Below, one piece after another: positions 25,001 through 38,825 of a stretch of DNA of 64,000 nt. The notes beneath the pieces are model-generated. The model did not search any database. It saw nothing but the letters and a program-made list of their open reading frames with translations, and was not told where the DNA came from. Each line of letters starts with the position of its first letter. The stretch's first letter is position 1. Both the position numbers and the translations under genes were made by a program. The stretch comes from Morella rubra (lineage: Eukaryota > Streptophyta > Magnoliopsida > Fagales > Myricaceae): positions 1,788,973-1,852,972 of the forward strand of contig CM025849.1 in assembly GCA_003952965.2 (NCBI GenBank), in the 5' to 3' direction.

Positions 25001-28000
25001 AACGTTGACTCTTAATGCAGCGCATTTCATTCTAGTAATTTTTTCCGGGAATAAGATTGATAATCATCTCATGTGATTACGATTTTCCCACCAAAACCTA
25101 AACAACAATTAATATTAAATTCGATAAAAAGATTGGTTCCAAAGCAATTTCCTTATAACCAAACAATACTCTGTTTAGCCTGCAGGATATTTTTCCCTCC
25201 TACTATCCCGAACCTGATTAGTTTGCCCCTTTTAATACATCGCGATATTTGTATTCTGGATCCCAGAAGTAAGTGTGTCCATTCTTGCCCCAAATCTGAC
25301 CCCTAGAAACCTCGCACAACAAATACATGTTTTTCAATAATACCCGTTTAAGCTCATGATTCAAGAAAGAGTATTAACAAGAAAGTTAGAAAAATAGAAT
25401 CGAACTGCCCTTGCTATAACCGATTGTATCCGTAACGTCGAAGTACTCTGCAACTGAATCATAAGTCACAAATGGAAGGAACGCGTTGTCTCCCTCACAG
25501 TTAATAAGTTGCCTTGCCCCTTCACTTGGAAAAAGTCCACCGCAACTGAACATTGCCCAGTACAAGGTGCAGAAGATCCTACAATTAGTACATCCCATGC
25601 GCACCACATCATTATTAATATTCAAAACACACCCAAGTTTTTGCTTAAAGAGAGAGAAAAAATACCAGTACTTCTTGCTGGCCTAGAACATTGAATCTCC
25701 GAGAGGTGAAAATGCGTCTCTATGTTTCTTCATATTCGTTTTGCGTACTGTGAATAAGAATGAGTGAGGAAGATAAAATGTTATCTCCGATCTCATATAG
25801 TTTAGTATTCGTCTGATTGAATAAACGATACATTAAAGTTGAAAGGAAATCAAAGCAGATTACACAAATGCAGAGAATTAATCCCCCTTATCACGTATTG
25901 TTTCTACCAAACTCTGACCACCGTAAAACAAATGAAAACATTTAAAAAAGTAAAAGTAAAAGCAAACAAACAAGTCACCAATGAAATAGGTAAGTGAAAC
26001 GAGTTTATAAATTACTCGTCTTTTACTATGATAGTGTAAGCAGCACCGTTGTCTCCTATCAAGACAGCATATGATATTAGAGCCAGAGGTATCGTCACTG
26101 GTCGAATTTGAGCATAAAATCAATCAACAGAAACAGCAGATGACATATTGAGGTGTATTTTTACTATGTGTCTATTGCACTACGTATTTGTGTTTACTCT
26201 GTCATTTCGGTTATGTACTACACTCAAATTACTTTTTCGCTTGAAATATTGCTTGTGAGTGTTTTGAGCCACTCGCAAAAGGTGGTACTATTTAGTATTT
26301 CTTCTATTGGCAAACCTATAAAACGTTTTGAGAAAAGTATATAGGTTTGCTCATTGTCACAGATGTCTGATTAGTGATTTTAATTTGTAACAGAGTATTA
26401 TCATATACACATTACACTACTTTCATTTAATCAATGCTAATGTGTTTAGATGGTGAATGACGTTACCGAAGTTTATGAGAGTAGTAGCCAATATCAAGAT
26501 CCATTGATCTCCACACTATTCTATATGAAATTAAATTGAAATATGGAAAGTGTATCATTACTGTAGACAATTTGCCTCGCTAAGATCTAATTAATGGTGA
26601 TGCAAATTATTTGTACCTTTATATTCTAAAAGAGTGTTATAGTAAATAAAAAAAGTAATGAGACAATAATCATAGGGATATTGATCATTAACTATTTGAG
26701 TAAGACTTTAGAATGTTGTAGAGGACATCCGTCCGTCTATTGAACAAGCAATTGATTTACATTTCTATTGTGATAGATGAGATAGATATAGGAAAATTCA
26801 TTATTTATCAGCTATCTTTATTCTAGTGAGTGATAGTACAAGCTAAAAATATTCTCGTTAGCAACACATTCAACTTGTCTCATGTAGTGTGTGCCCACAT
26901 AGATTTGGTTAAAAATTTGAACCTAAGAATTGATGAGAGTTAGCATAGGAATTTGTTTAGTAAGATGTTAGAAACGGATTGCAATGGAAATATGAAATTG
27001 TGGGAGAGGAAATGTTTATTGAGAAAGTTTTTCAGTTTTGGTATGGCCCCGATTTGCGCACAAAAGTATAAATTTTATTGTACATTCAGATATCATAATC
27101 GTAGTACATGGTGTACTAAGAAGTACATTTTAATGAAAAGAGAGACGAATGTTGTCAGCACTATATTGAACAGTGTGGGTGGCGTGTGTTCAATCAATTT
27201 TTATAGAAGATATCTCGGTCCTAGAGAAGGTACTATCTCTGTTGGCATCGAACCTACACGAATATGCCTGTCTACCTATCTCAATTGGTCATGAGAAAAG
27301 TATTCTCTGCTCCATGTCGTCTACTTGTGGATGCTGCATAACCTTAGACCAACTCAAAAAGGAGGATTAATTCTACAAGTATCGCTTAAATGGTCACAAT
27401 ACATATGTAGTGTATATTAGCAACGGTTCCTGGCATCTCTTGGACGTAACATGTACAAAAACCTAAAGTCATCATAGGTTTATAATACAAATTACTAAAG
27501 TCCAGTACTACACAATAGTTAATTCAAATGTAGCAGAGATCGCGTTATTCTCCTCTCCATTAATATTATTCAACAAATGTATTCCGAAGAGTAATAACAT
27601 AGAAAGACCTATTATTATTATTTGCAACTTAGAGTCGTAAAATCTATCGAGCTCCCATTAGTGAATTAATCTCAAATAACAAGAATTAAATTTAGCATGC
27701 TGACGTCACACATTTAAAACATCAACATTTCTAGAAAAAGAATTAAGCAGACTTTGCAATTGTTCGGTCATCCTCATTAAACTAGTACCAGCCATGTAAA
27801 CCCGCAAGCCATGCCACGAACTCTATGATCCAATAGAAACAAAATTAACATTATAACTTTACTCTACAATTATACATTAATCAAACCATTTGGATATGTT
27901 TATTAGTGTTCTGAATAATCATTAGTTCTCATTATAAAGTTGCCCCGAAGCATGAGAGATCGAAGAACTGTTAATATAATCAATATTACGTCTAATTATT

Positions 28001-31000
28001 CTTAAACTTTTAATTATCTAAGCACCAAATTTCTAATTATAAACTTATTAATAAAGACACACACGCAAATGTCTAAGCAGTAAATTAAAATTGACATAAG
28101 AAGACACCTTTCATCGAACATATAGAGGCAACTCTCCTGTAATGATAGACCTCTCGTCACACATAATTTAGTGATTCCATTTCTGCGAAATATTTTGTAG
28201 TTGTGGATATTGTGTGAATTGGCTGATTATTAGTCTGTGCATGCAACCTATGTCAACTCAATCCATTATTGTGTGCCATCCAAGAACGTACGTCTTTTAC
28301 GAAACACGCGAAAAGAAGCGTCACTCCAGTAGATTACACCGAGTCATGTCTGACGTAATATAAGCTTAGTATCTCTAAAGTAGAATGCACAGCAGATGAT
28401 TGCAACGTTCTTTTCCAGAGAAATGGATTTTCACCGGTGTTATGAGTTCTCCGAGTGTTTATCGTATTGTATTTACATAATACAAAATTTAATTTCAAAC
28501 TATAGACTCACACAATATTAATTTAACTCGAAAAAGATAACTATACTCTGAGAAATAAGATTATTAATGCTAATTAATCATTTATACTAAACTCTCATAT
28601 ATAATTTTTGTTACATCACACAAAATTACTCTCACACTATAGATAAGAACATGTTAAAGTCGTTCACTTTTAAAATAATTATTAATTCACATATTCATCT
28701 CATTTCCTAATATATCATTAAATATATTCCTATTTTCTTCTTCTCTCCTATCTGTTCTCACAGCCTTCTCTCATTCTATTTCTCGTTTATTTTCTTCTCT
28801 CGATTGCCTCATCTTCTCTCTTCTCTCTGCGTAAATTTTTGTTCAATTAATTTTCTTTTTTTCTATTTCTTACGCTCCAGCCGATATTTCGACGGTCCTT
28901 AGCTAACTGTGTCTTAAGTTTCAATTAAAGTCGTAAATTTTTTTTTTCTCTCTACAATACCATTTTATTCTACCTACATGTATCACTCGTGAATAGACAA
29001 AACAAGTATCATGTGTTATTATTTGAAAACATCCACACACTATTAAAAAGAAGAATACTTAGAGCAAATATTTCTCATAAAGAGAGTAACTAACTTAAAA
29101 TATAGAAATTAGATATTTAGTTATACAAACCATCATGATTACGATGACCAACACAATAATAAAGCTCTCAAAGTGTGTATCACATATAAATAGAGAAAAT
29201 CCTGTACTTACAGGTACCAATATAGAAGAAATGCTTGATCAAAGGCTTCCAATATGTAGCTTCTTCAGTAAATATGACAAGTGTATGCCTTTAAATGATA
29301 TCTGGCAATAGATCTTATTTCGCTCATCTTCACCACGAAGTCCTATGTTAAACTTCAATAAGTTTCTCATCTTCACCATGCAATGCATTCACACCCTCTC
29401 ATCTCTCCAATAAATACTAAAGGTCTATCACTATAGATCACACTATTATTCTACACTTATATTTGCTTATCTTTAACAAGCAAGACTAAATTGAGTAAGT
29501 GGCTTAACTTAGTATGTACAGTGTTGACTATCCTCCTATGCATTCCACTCAGATTTGCCAATGTACCGGAAAGGTTGTTCAGTGAGGTGTATCAAGCAGA
29601 CTCCTACTTGACGACTCTACTCAACCAAATATGAGATAGGAAGAGATGGTATGACAAATATTATAATTTTATAATACCCTTGTTCCTTCCATAATTTATC
29701 GCCCATTATAATAAGACCTCTGATTTACCTGATATGTTCACATATAATTCTGAATGACTAATGAAAGAAATCCCAAACACTTTATTCTGTCCCTACATAC
29801 AGTGTTCATAATATAACCTACGAATATAACTTGTATAAATATGCAAAACCAATTGAGCTAGTCATTTGTTCAAATAATGTATCACATCAAAAAATATCAG
29901 CTACAGCTTCATGTTCAGTGTATCGTTAGAGCCTAGGTAGATTATTCGTAATGTCAATGAGATTATGCTCTAATTATCAAACCATGTGCACAATAAATCG
30001 TTTCTTGTATCACAGCTTTAATCATCACTATTGCTACCTAGTGGGTATATATTTATTCTCTGCAGAAAAACACGAATTGTGAACTACTATCACACCATGA
30101 ATTACGTAACATAGCTGCGTGGTTAATACGAGAATAAATATACTAGAATGCAACCTACAAAATTAACCTCACTTCGATCATGATATACAGATAGTTTAAG
30201 CTCATATTGACTTATGAAAATATATATGTAAGAAAAATAGATTGAAGTGATTAAGCGTCCTATATAGTCCTGCTTTTAAACCCACAGAAACGCAACAACA
30301 AAGGTGTTACATTATTTAAAAATATTGTGAACACCAAATAGTTTCTACTTCCTTATGTCCATCTCAATACAATTCATCAATAATCACAATTGTGGAAAAC
30401 ATTGTGTTCGTTATGCAAGGATACTCTCAGAAAGAAGTGGGCAATGTGTCTTCGAGTATGAACAACACACTTATGCGATTATTATACTTAATTTACTAAT
30501 ATAGATATACCATTAAATTCCCTCACAGGTACAATCATTTTGAGGAAAAATAAAGTAATATGCATTGTATGCTATAACTTCTTGATTCCAAGGTAGAATT
30601 ACTGATGTTGATACGTCTAATTTCAGGAAACTTGACAAAATGACTCGAAATTAGAAAGTAAATGTCGAGACAAGCAAAAGGAGAGTAGAGAAATGAGAGG
30701 GATAATCCTCTGCTATTGGTTTAAACAAAAGGTACAACGCAATAAGGATGAGTTCTATCCAGTTACAAAACAATATCTGGCATGCTTGAGTATAGTAGAT
30801 ACCCTCATCTTGTTCATATACACGCAATGCTTTTAGATAACGCTAGTGTAGTGAATGACAAAAGAATTTGCATAAGCGAGACAATGTAAGGGAGGCAATT
30901 CCAGTTCTTAGCTTATAATCAATTTGAACTGAAACGTGGCACATATTGACTTCAGGATGGTATGTTTTTACAAGAATCTATCGGGTCAACCCCCAGTAAA

Positions 31001-32848
31001 AATCATAGATCTGGTTAAACTCCGGTATTACAGCATATGTGCATGAAAAGAAGATACCAAAGGGAATATGCAGTATAAACAAGTCCTCCCTGATATTGCC
31101 ACTCCAACTACGACTGAATGTGGGTCTCGTATTTCAGTAGCGACAGGCAATTTTGTTAGAGGTTGCCGAAGCTAGAATTCTAAGAGGCGCGCAGGTGAGA
31201 AAAGATTCATATGGCTGGAAAACCCGAGTTATAGTCTGTAATTGAAAGTGTGACCCAGAACCAATTGCAGTCAGTCAAAGCGTGGAATGATAAATCGAGA
31301 ATAAGATAAAAGATAAGACGGAAATAATAACCACTGATAATCAAGTTCTCTAGTAGACATAACACGATACCTTGCATATTTCCGCAGGGAGCCTTCGTTA
31401 GGTACATACATCAGCGAGGCTGTCCACAACAATAGTACTTTACTCGAAACCCTATTGGATGAACTTCACTTCTATCCAACTTAAAAACAGAATTAATTCT
31501 GAGCATCGCTACCAATAATCATTATGAATTGAACACGAACGAATACATTCACAGATAAAAACACTAAGTTAAACAGCAGCAGAACAGAAAATCATATGAA
31601 TGATTTAACGTATATAATTTGTCAATTAAAAATATTCATACTTCAGAGCTTATCTCGAGTTGAGAATACTCTACACCTTAAATTCCCGTGGCCCATATCT
31701 GGAGCGATATTATGAAATGAGTAACTGTGACTTGCTCGGTTCCTCGTAAAACGAGAGAGTATATCCCGTTAATTCCTCTCATTATATAGTCAGTGTATCC
31801 CTAATTATATTCGGTACGCTTAAGAGAGGTGACTTTACGCGGCTTCGGTGTCCAGAATATTGTATGTTCAATTCTCTTTATATTCTGAATCTTATTCCGT
31901 TATCTACAGATGTCCTAAATGACCAATAAAAATGTTCGTTTATTACATAACCTCTGATCGAAATCACCAATAACAACCAGAAAAGATATACAACACGAGT
32001 AAAAATACTATCTCACCTAAAAAATAATCTCACATGCTTTGGATACAACTTGCCACGAAAATATCGGCAGTGTATCATCTTATATGCCAATATATCTCCA
32101 AAAAGGAAAACTCTCTCTGCAGTTATTACGTAACTCATGTGTAGTCAAAGCATTCTGTGAAGTCATAAATCCATCAGCCCGGATCAATAGTTGGCTATCC
32201 AAACCCTACAGGCAAGAAGAATAATCCTTTCTAGTTCATGAGGTCGGATAATCATACCAAAGCTGAGTAGCTAATAAATGATTAAACCCACTATAAAACC
32301 CATAAAAATATCAAAAAAAGCAAAAAGCCTGGAATACTAGATTAGAAACTTTCACACGACTCCAAGATCCAAGAATAAGAATTAAATGCCTTCAAAACCC
32401 ACAGAGAAGTAATTCTCAAAGAAACCGTTATAAGAGATGAGGACAGTCTCGAATGTCAGCTCATCAGATTCCCCGTAGAAGATATCAAGCTCTGAAATGA
32501 CTATTTTTCGAATACTCTCTCATCTCCTCACCTCTTCTAAACTAATCTATCGATGGTTCGATCCACACCAAGAACCCCCAGAAAGATTTACCAAATGTAA
32601 GCAAAAGAAAGCGAAAATAAGTTAAGATTTATAATAGAATATCAGAACACGCAGACACTCCGGTAAGATTTAGACAACAAAAACCAGCTATATATCAACT
32701 TCTGCCAAAAAGAAAAAAACCTCAGAAACCCTAGGAAGATTCTGAGGGCAGAAACGAAGAGAATCTCGTATTTGCTGATGTATCCATCTCTTTAGACTCA
32801 GACCGCAAGCCCTTGTCTTCCCACATTCATCAACCTGCCTTTCTCTTT
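22051..32848. other. AT-rich block of about 10.8 kb with no recognisable feature
   Basis: No open frame over about 113 codons, no domain signature, no LTR pair or TIR pair that I could match, and no tandem array. Homopolymers of 9 or more bases, frequent elsewhere in the window, are rare here. It is bounded on both sides by the same repeat module (about 21540-22050 and 32849-33200). One short stretch (25917-25985) still resembles 42721-42785, hinting that part of the block descends from the same cluster. It could be very old insertion DNA or unpolished consensus. Confidence 0.5.
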
Positions 32849-33210
32849 GAAAGCGTGAGGAATGAAAGAATCGTTCCAATTTTATCGGACGAAAGAAAGA
32901 AAGAATGCCAAGGAAAAAAAAAGTGAGGAACGAAAGAATCCAATAGGAACACAGCTTGCTTTTGATTCTTTTGTTGGTTTTCCAAAGTTATCGAAGAATT
33001 TGTTTATTACTAGTTGAGGTGTTAGGCGCGTCCAACGGTCTATTTGGAAAATAGAGTTATTTGTATTTTTCACATCGAAGAATAAAGAGGAATAGAAGTG
33101 ATCAGACCAATATCTAAGTTAACCTACGAATTTACCTAATTTATAAAAAACCCACTTGCCACTTGTATTGTGTTATCACGTTGGAAAGAAGATATTTATA
33201 CCGATTATTA

Positions 33211-33392
33211 TGGAAGTGTTTGTTTGCCAAAATTTCGAAGAATATTTTCGAAATTTTAAAAATCTTTACTTTATTAAGATTTATTGAATTTGTGAAAAGA
33301 TGAAGTATGTATGTGTAAAAGTTAAAAATTTTAGAGTGTGTTTATTTTGTTAAAAATTTTTATCCCAAAATATTGAAGAAAATAAACAGTAC
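33211..33392. mobile_element. MITE inserted in a repeat module (family also at 43264-43433)
   Basis: Ends are AAGTGTTTGTTTGCCAAAAT and, read backwards, GTACTGTTTATTTTCTTCAA. The paralogous module at 36760-36790 lacks it: GATATTTATACC is followed there directly by AACATTATATGTTTGTCAGC. The interior is AT-rich and non-coding. The superfamily is not assigned because no clean TSD was found. Confidence 0.6.
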
Positions 33393-33530
33393 TTATATAT
33401 TTGTCAACAGTATATTCAAAGTTCTTACATGATCAACAAAAAAATATACATAATGCTGGGAAAAAAAAGGGACTCTAGTTTTCTTATTCTGTTCATGAGT
33501 AATGATATACTAATATTAAGTACCATTTTA

Positions 33531-33735
33531 GGTTATGCTCGGATGGTTTTCAAAACGTTTTTAAAAACTTTCACAGTCACTTTTTCATTAATTTCAATAA
33601 CTTTTCATCAATTTTAATAATTTTTTATAAAAATCAACAACTTTTACTACATTCATAACTCATTTTAAAAAAATTTACTTTATTTCAAAAATATTAATAT
33701 AAAAAATTATTTTAAAATCTAAACCAAACATAATC
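33531..33735. mobile_element. Second MITE in the same repeat module
   Basis: The left end GGTTATGCTCGGATGGTTTT resembles the right end read backwards, GATTATGTTTGGTTTAG. It interrupts the module between ACCATTTTA and CTGAGTCTCGG. The paralogue at 36900-36930 reads through without it. About 205 bases, AT-rich, non-coding. Confidence 0.6.
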
Positions 33736-36496
33736 TGAGTCTCGGAGTCTGACCATTGAGCTCAGTGAGCCTGCTGGCCTTAACAAAAAAACAAATGAGT
33801 AAAAAGACCCACGACACTAAGCACGTAGAAGGAACCACCCACAACTGTAAACTACCGACAACCGCGATCCATCCATAGCCAAAAACTATCTCACAATCTT
33901 GCCATTACGATTCTCGAGAATCCAACATGAAGAGTGAGGAGGAGGGTGATTAAAAAAATATATATATAAAAAGAAGGGAAAAAGAGTCACAAAAGAGTTA
34001 TGCAAATACATTGTTTATTAAAATAAGTCTAAAAATTATGATAAATAACTAACTTAAGCATAGAGGTCACATTCTCTCTTTCGGGAGAGACAAATATCTC
34101 ATAGTTGTGTGTGCAGATAAATTGTAGCGAGGAGAACCAAAGTTTGGTCAAGTACGAGCAGTTAGTTGAAGGGGTCGTAAAAAATTACTGATTTCATGAG
34201 TAAAGGGGAAAATATTTTTAGGTGTCAAAAGTAATATTCAAAAGAGAAAGTTAACATTGTCATTAAGACCAAAAATAGTACAATTTGAGAGGTGGAGATC
34301 CACGAACACCCCAAACAAAAACTAGACAGAAACTAAAATAAAAACGAAAAAGAAAAAGAATATTCAGCAGAGAAACATTTGTAAAGACCCTGGAAATTGT
34401 CCATTTCTGAATATATTGTGGTGGGAATGGGATGGCTCTTGTGGTCATCTGCCCTGTGAACTGCATTATTGTTTTGGGCTCCACGCCACCTTGTGAACTG
34501 CATTATTGTGGTGGACTCACCGCGTCAGGCTTTTCTGACAACCGTGTTCCTCACCAGTCACCCAGCGACATAAAAGCAGAGTAAAGGAGGCTGATTTTTC
34601 TAACTTCTGATCTTTTGACAGAGAAAATCTGAAAAGGTAGGAGGTTTGTAGCGGTGCTAGTCACCTTTTTTCCAAGGAAATAGGATTATACGTCAGTGGG
34701 TAAAGATCCTCCACAGTATTAGGAAGGAAGCATATGTAAATCTTGTTCTATTTTGGTTGATCGGGTTAAAGGTTCATTCGAAGAAAGATGAGGGAAGGGA
34801 AGGGAAGAAAACTAAAAAAATTATTCAATAAAGTTAGGAAGGAATTGATATCATGATATAAATACTCTTATGAGAAAGATATATAGAAGTAGCTGGGACA
34901 AGACGCTTGGTTCCATTGCTTTTGAAAAAGAGAGGTTGAAACTGACCTTTCGCCGTCAAGTCCTATCAATAATTGTGCAAGTGGAGGAGAAAAGTCTTTT
35001 ATGGTGGCTGAATTAAATGAACTTTTTTTTTTTTTTTGCGGGGAAAAAGAACTAAAGGAGATGGAAGCTATGGATTCCGCGGATCACAGTTCACACAGAT
35101 TTCTGATAGTTTCATTTATCTGACAGAAGCCACTTAGGCCTTAGCCACAGAACTCTGTAGCACCCCAAATAGAACTTCTCACTAATCATCCAGCTAGCTA
35201 TTACGTCGATGTTAAAGATTATTTGAGAGCATGAACAGTTAAAAGAAAAAAAAAACTTTTTTCCTTGGAATAATAGTTCGATACTTTAGAAGAATATAAA
35301 TTGTCTAGAATTTCTTTATCATCAAAATAACTGCTGCTTGTTTGTTTGCAGATATTCTTGGAGATATTAAAAAAATTGGAGCAAATAGATAAATAACCTA
35401 TAAATATAGATGTGTTAGAGCAAATAATAGCTTTAACCCATAAGTATTGGCTTGGCAGCTAAAAAGATGAGGAAATTTTCTTTTAGAAAAACAGAGAATT
35501 TCTGTGAGCCAACTATAAAACGTCTACAAACAAGTTGCTAGAAACTGTCAAATAACGAGTTTTCATCGAGGCCAAAGGAAGAACGCGTTTTCACTATGAA
35601 ACGTTATCTTCTGCTGGTCAACATTTTTTTTCCTTGGCTGTGCAGGTCAACATTAGTTGTGCAATCGTTGTCTTTAAAGGGAAATTGGAGGGTTGTCATG
35701 ATATGAGGTACAATTGAGACCACACACATCATGGCAGACCGCCAAAACAAAAGAAATATAATTTGGAGAAGGTAGGCTTGGATTCCATTTGTGGACCACT
35801 TTGGTGGACTCCAACTCAGTCATTGAATCGCAGAAATGTAAATTGGAGAAGTAGATTTGGATTCCATTTGTGGATTGAATGATGCCAGTTATGGTGGACT
35901 CCACACAGACATGTGACGAACTGACAGGAACCAAAGAGAAAAGGAAGCTGGTGGGGAATTGATTGTTTTCTATTGCCTGCATTAATCTCTGAGAAGCTTA
36001 ACAAACATGCTTTGTATTTTTTGAGCATGTTGTGCATCCAAATAAACATATTCTGTTTTATATGTTTCTCTGCCTTAATTTACCTGCTTGATCAGATACA
36101 CAAATTGCTAATAGTTCTATACTTTTGAGGAAGATAAATTGTCCAGAATTTCTTTCTTTTATCATCATCAAAAGAACTGCTGCTTGTTTGTTTGCAGATA
36201 TTCTTGGGGATATTACAAAAAAAATTGGAGCAAATAGATAAATAACCTATAAGTATAGAACTGTAAGAACATAGAATAGTTTTTCAGCTGAAAGCAGGAG
36301 GAAATTTATTTAAACTTGTCATATAAAGGATGGTGTCCAGGATTTGAAAGCGTGAGAAATGAAAGAATCCGAGAGGAATACAGCTTGCTTTTGATTCTTT
36401 TGTTGGTTTTTCAAAGCTATAGAAGAATTTGTTTATTACTGGTTGAGGTGTTCGGCGTGTCCAACGGTCTATTTGGGAAACAGAGTTATGTGTTTT

Positions 36497-36619
36497 GCCA
36501 ATAAGCTTTAGCTCGGATGGCACGTCCTCCCGTTGGAGAGGGTTAGGTCCGGGGGTCGAATCCCCCCTCTTCCGCAGGCTAAGTCCTGCTCCACCATTTT
36601 GCCTAAAACAAAAAAAAAA
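36497..36619 (+). mobile_element. tRNA-derived SINE with target-site duplication
   Basis: The head has RNA polymerase III boxes: an A box TAGCTCGGATGG at 36509-36520 and a B box GGTCGAATCC at 36554-36563. It then runs through CGCAGGCTAAGTCCTGCTCC to an A-rich tail (AAAACAAAAAAAAAA). Flanking direct repeats are AGAGTTATGTGTTTT (36482-36496) and AGAGTTATTTGTTTT (36620-36634), 14 of 15 identical. It sits inside a copy of the repeat module whose other copies lack it (inverted copy near 40700), so the insertion postdates that duplication. It is short, as expected for plant tRNA-type SINEs. Confidence 0.85.
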
Positions 36620-38825
36620 AGAGTTATTTGTTTTTTTCACATCGAAGAATGCAGAGAAACAGAGGTGATAAGATCAATGCCTAAGTTTAACCTACGAATT
36701 TACCTAATTTATAGAAAATCCAGTGGCCGCTTGTATTGTGTTATCACGTTGGAAAGAAGATATTTATACCAACATTATATGTTTGTCAGCAGAATATTCA
36801 AGTTCTTACATGATCAACAAAAAAGTGTACATAATGTCGGGGAAAAAAAAATTCACTCAAGTTTTCTTCTTCTGTTCATGAGTAATGATGATACCAATAT
36901 TAAGCACCACCTTAACCTCTTGAGTCTTGGTCTGAGCCGAGTGAGCTCAGTGAGCCTCGTGGTCTTAACCAAAAAAAAAAAGAGTAAAAAGGCCAACCGT
37001 CGTACTTAGGTGAAGCGGTCGAAAAAATTACTGGTCTTACAAGTAAAGGATAAAATATTTCTAGGTGTCCACAGTAATATTCAAAAGAGAAAGTTACATT
37101 GTCATTAAGACCAAAAATAGTACAATTTAAGGGGTAGAGATCCCACGAACACGTTACACCCCAAACAAAAACTAGACAGAAACTAAAAAAAAAACGAAAA
37201 AAAAAATCAGCAGAGAAACATTTGTGTGGATGACTCTTGTGGTCGTCTGGACTCTGTCTTGTCAACTGCATTATTTTGTAGTGGGACTTAACACCAGTCT
37301 TTTTGACAAACGCGTTCCTCACCTGTCACCGAACGGCATAAATGCAGAGTAAAGGCGCATAAAAGCAGAGTAAAGGACGCTGATTTTTCTGATCTTTTGA
37401 CAGAGAAAATCTGGGAAACGAGATTGTCTTCAGTGGGTAAATATCCTCCACAGTCCACAGTTCAGGAAGGAAGCACATGTAAATGAGTAAATCTTGTTCT
37501 ATTTTGGTTGATCGGTTTAATGTTATTCGAACAAAGATATAAGGGAAGAGAAGAAAATTAAAAAAAAAATCAATAAAGTTAAGAAGGAATTGATATGATG
37601 ATATAAATACTATTATTAAAAAAATATAAAGAAGGAGATGAGACAAGACGCTTGGTTCTATTGCTTTTGGGAAAAGAGAGGTTGCAACTTTGCAACTGAC
37701 TTTGCGCCATCAAGTCCTATCAATAATTGTGCAAGCGGAGGAAGTCTTTTACTTGTTTTTTTCTAAGCGGAGATAAGTCTTTTACAGTGGATGACTTAAA
37801 TGATTTTTTTTTTTGTTTTTTTGCGGGGAAGAACCAGCTTTTTGGATTCTGCGTATCAAAGTTCACACGGGTTTCTGAAAATTTCATTTATCTGACAGAA
37901 GACACAGAACTACTTTGTAGCACCCCAAATAGACCTTGCTAATCATCTAGCCAGCTATTAATGCCCTCATAAACATATCGTGCTAAATATTTTTTGAGAG
38001 CTTGATCAGTTAAATTTTTTTTTTTTTTAAAGAACTGTTGTTTGTTTTTGCGGATACTCTTGGAATATTACAACAAATAGACCTTGTCAATCATCCAGCC
38101 AGCTATTAATGCCCTCAATCATCCAGCCAACTTTATTTCTCTGCCTTTCTCTTTCATGTTTGATTCTTTTTTTTTCTTGAAAATTTCTTGTTTGATTCAC
38201 TTTTCCTCTTTTTTAACTTCTTTCTTTAGTTTGTAGGCCATGTGATGTGTGAGAAAATGGTTTTTCTTCTTCTTCTTTTGTTATGTGCTTCCATGAATCC
38301 GTGAGTTGCTTCACAAATGTCTTTTCAGGATTTGAAACAAAAATCTCACCCATTCAGTAACGCTAGCTTATTCATAAATATTAAAGACCTTTTTACCAAC
38401 AAAAAAGATTATTGCAAATTGTTATGAAATAACCTATAGTGAGATTGCCCTCTTCTTCAACATCAATCTCTGACAATAACAATTAGTCTCTTCCGTGAAT
38501 TTTGGTTCTACACTACGTTGCGGAGATGTACACAATTTCAAAAGTTAAACATAATTGCACGAATATATTTTCATGTAGACTAGTGGTGGCTCTGCTCTAC
38601 TCTACTCCACGGTAATCTATAATCAATTTGCGGTGGAATCGCTTTTGTCGCTCACTGCGTCTGCACCCTTAAAAGATGACTAATTGTGAGCTTTGGATTC
38701 CTTTGTTGACCCACTTTAGTGGACTCCAACTCAGTCATTGAATCGCAGAAACACAAATCGGAGAAGGTAGGTTTGGATTCCATTTGTGGATTGAATGATG
38801 CCAGCTATGGTGGACTCCACACAAA

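Larger units (their letters stand above)
32849..38825 (+). repeat. Modular repeat family, blocks 2 and 3 (direct orientation)
   Basis: From 'GCGTGAGGAATGAAAGAATC' at 32849 the block runs through two successive passes of the modules. These include 'CCAAAAACTATCTCACAATC' (33881), 'GATCCACGAACACC' (34295), 'TGACAGAGAAAATCTG' (34616 and 37398), 'GATCGG(G)TTAA' (34760 and 37511), 'TTGTTTGCAGATATTCTTGG' (35345 and 36189), 'GTGAG(A)AATGAAAGAATC' (36350), 'CTGACAATAACAATTAGTCT' (38472) and 'CAACTCAGTCATTGAATCGC' (35812 and 38728). Carries two MITEs and one SINE. The frame at 36316-36504 recurs in other copies but is judged non-coding. Confidence 0.75.

Noticed and set aside
25386-25625. 79-codon minus-strand frame with several Cys in the AT-rich block
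   Set aside because: No recognisable family, no splice partners, and it lies in sequence of doubtful quality.
36316-36504. Conserved small frame MSDKGWCQGFESVRNERIKE in three repeat copies (also 40865-40635 and 63049-62843 regions)
   Set aside because: The copies are recent paralogues, so an open frame is expected without selection. The 3' ends differ, no start context or homologue is known, and degraded copies (21.6 kb, 32.9 kb) have lost it.
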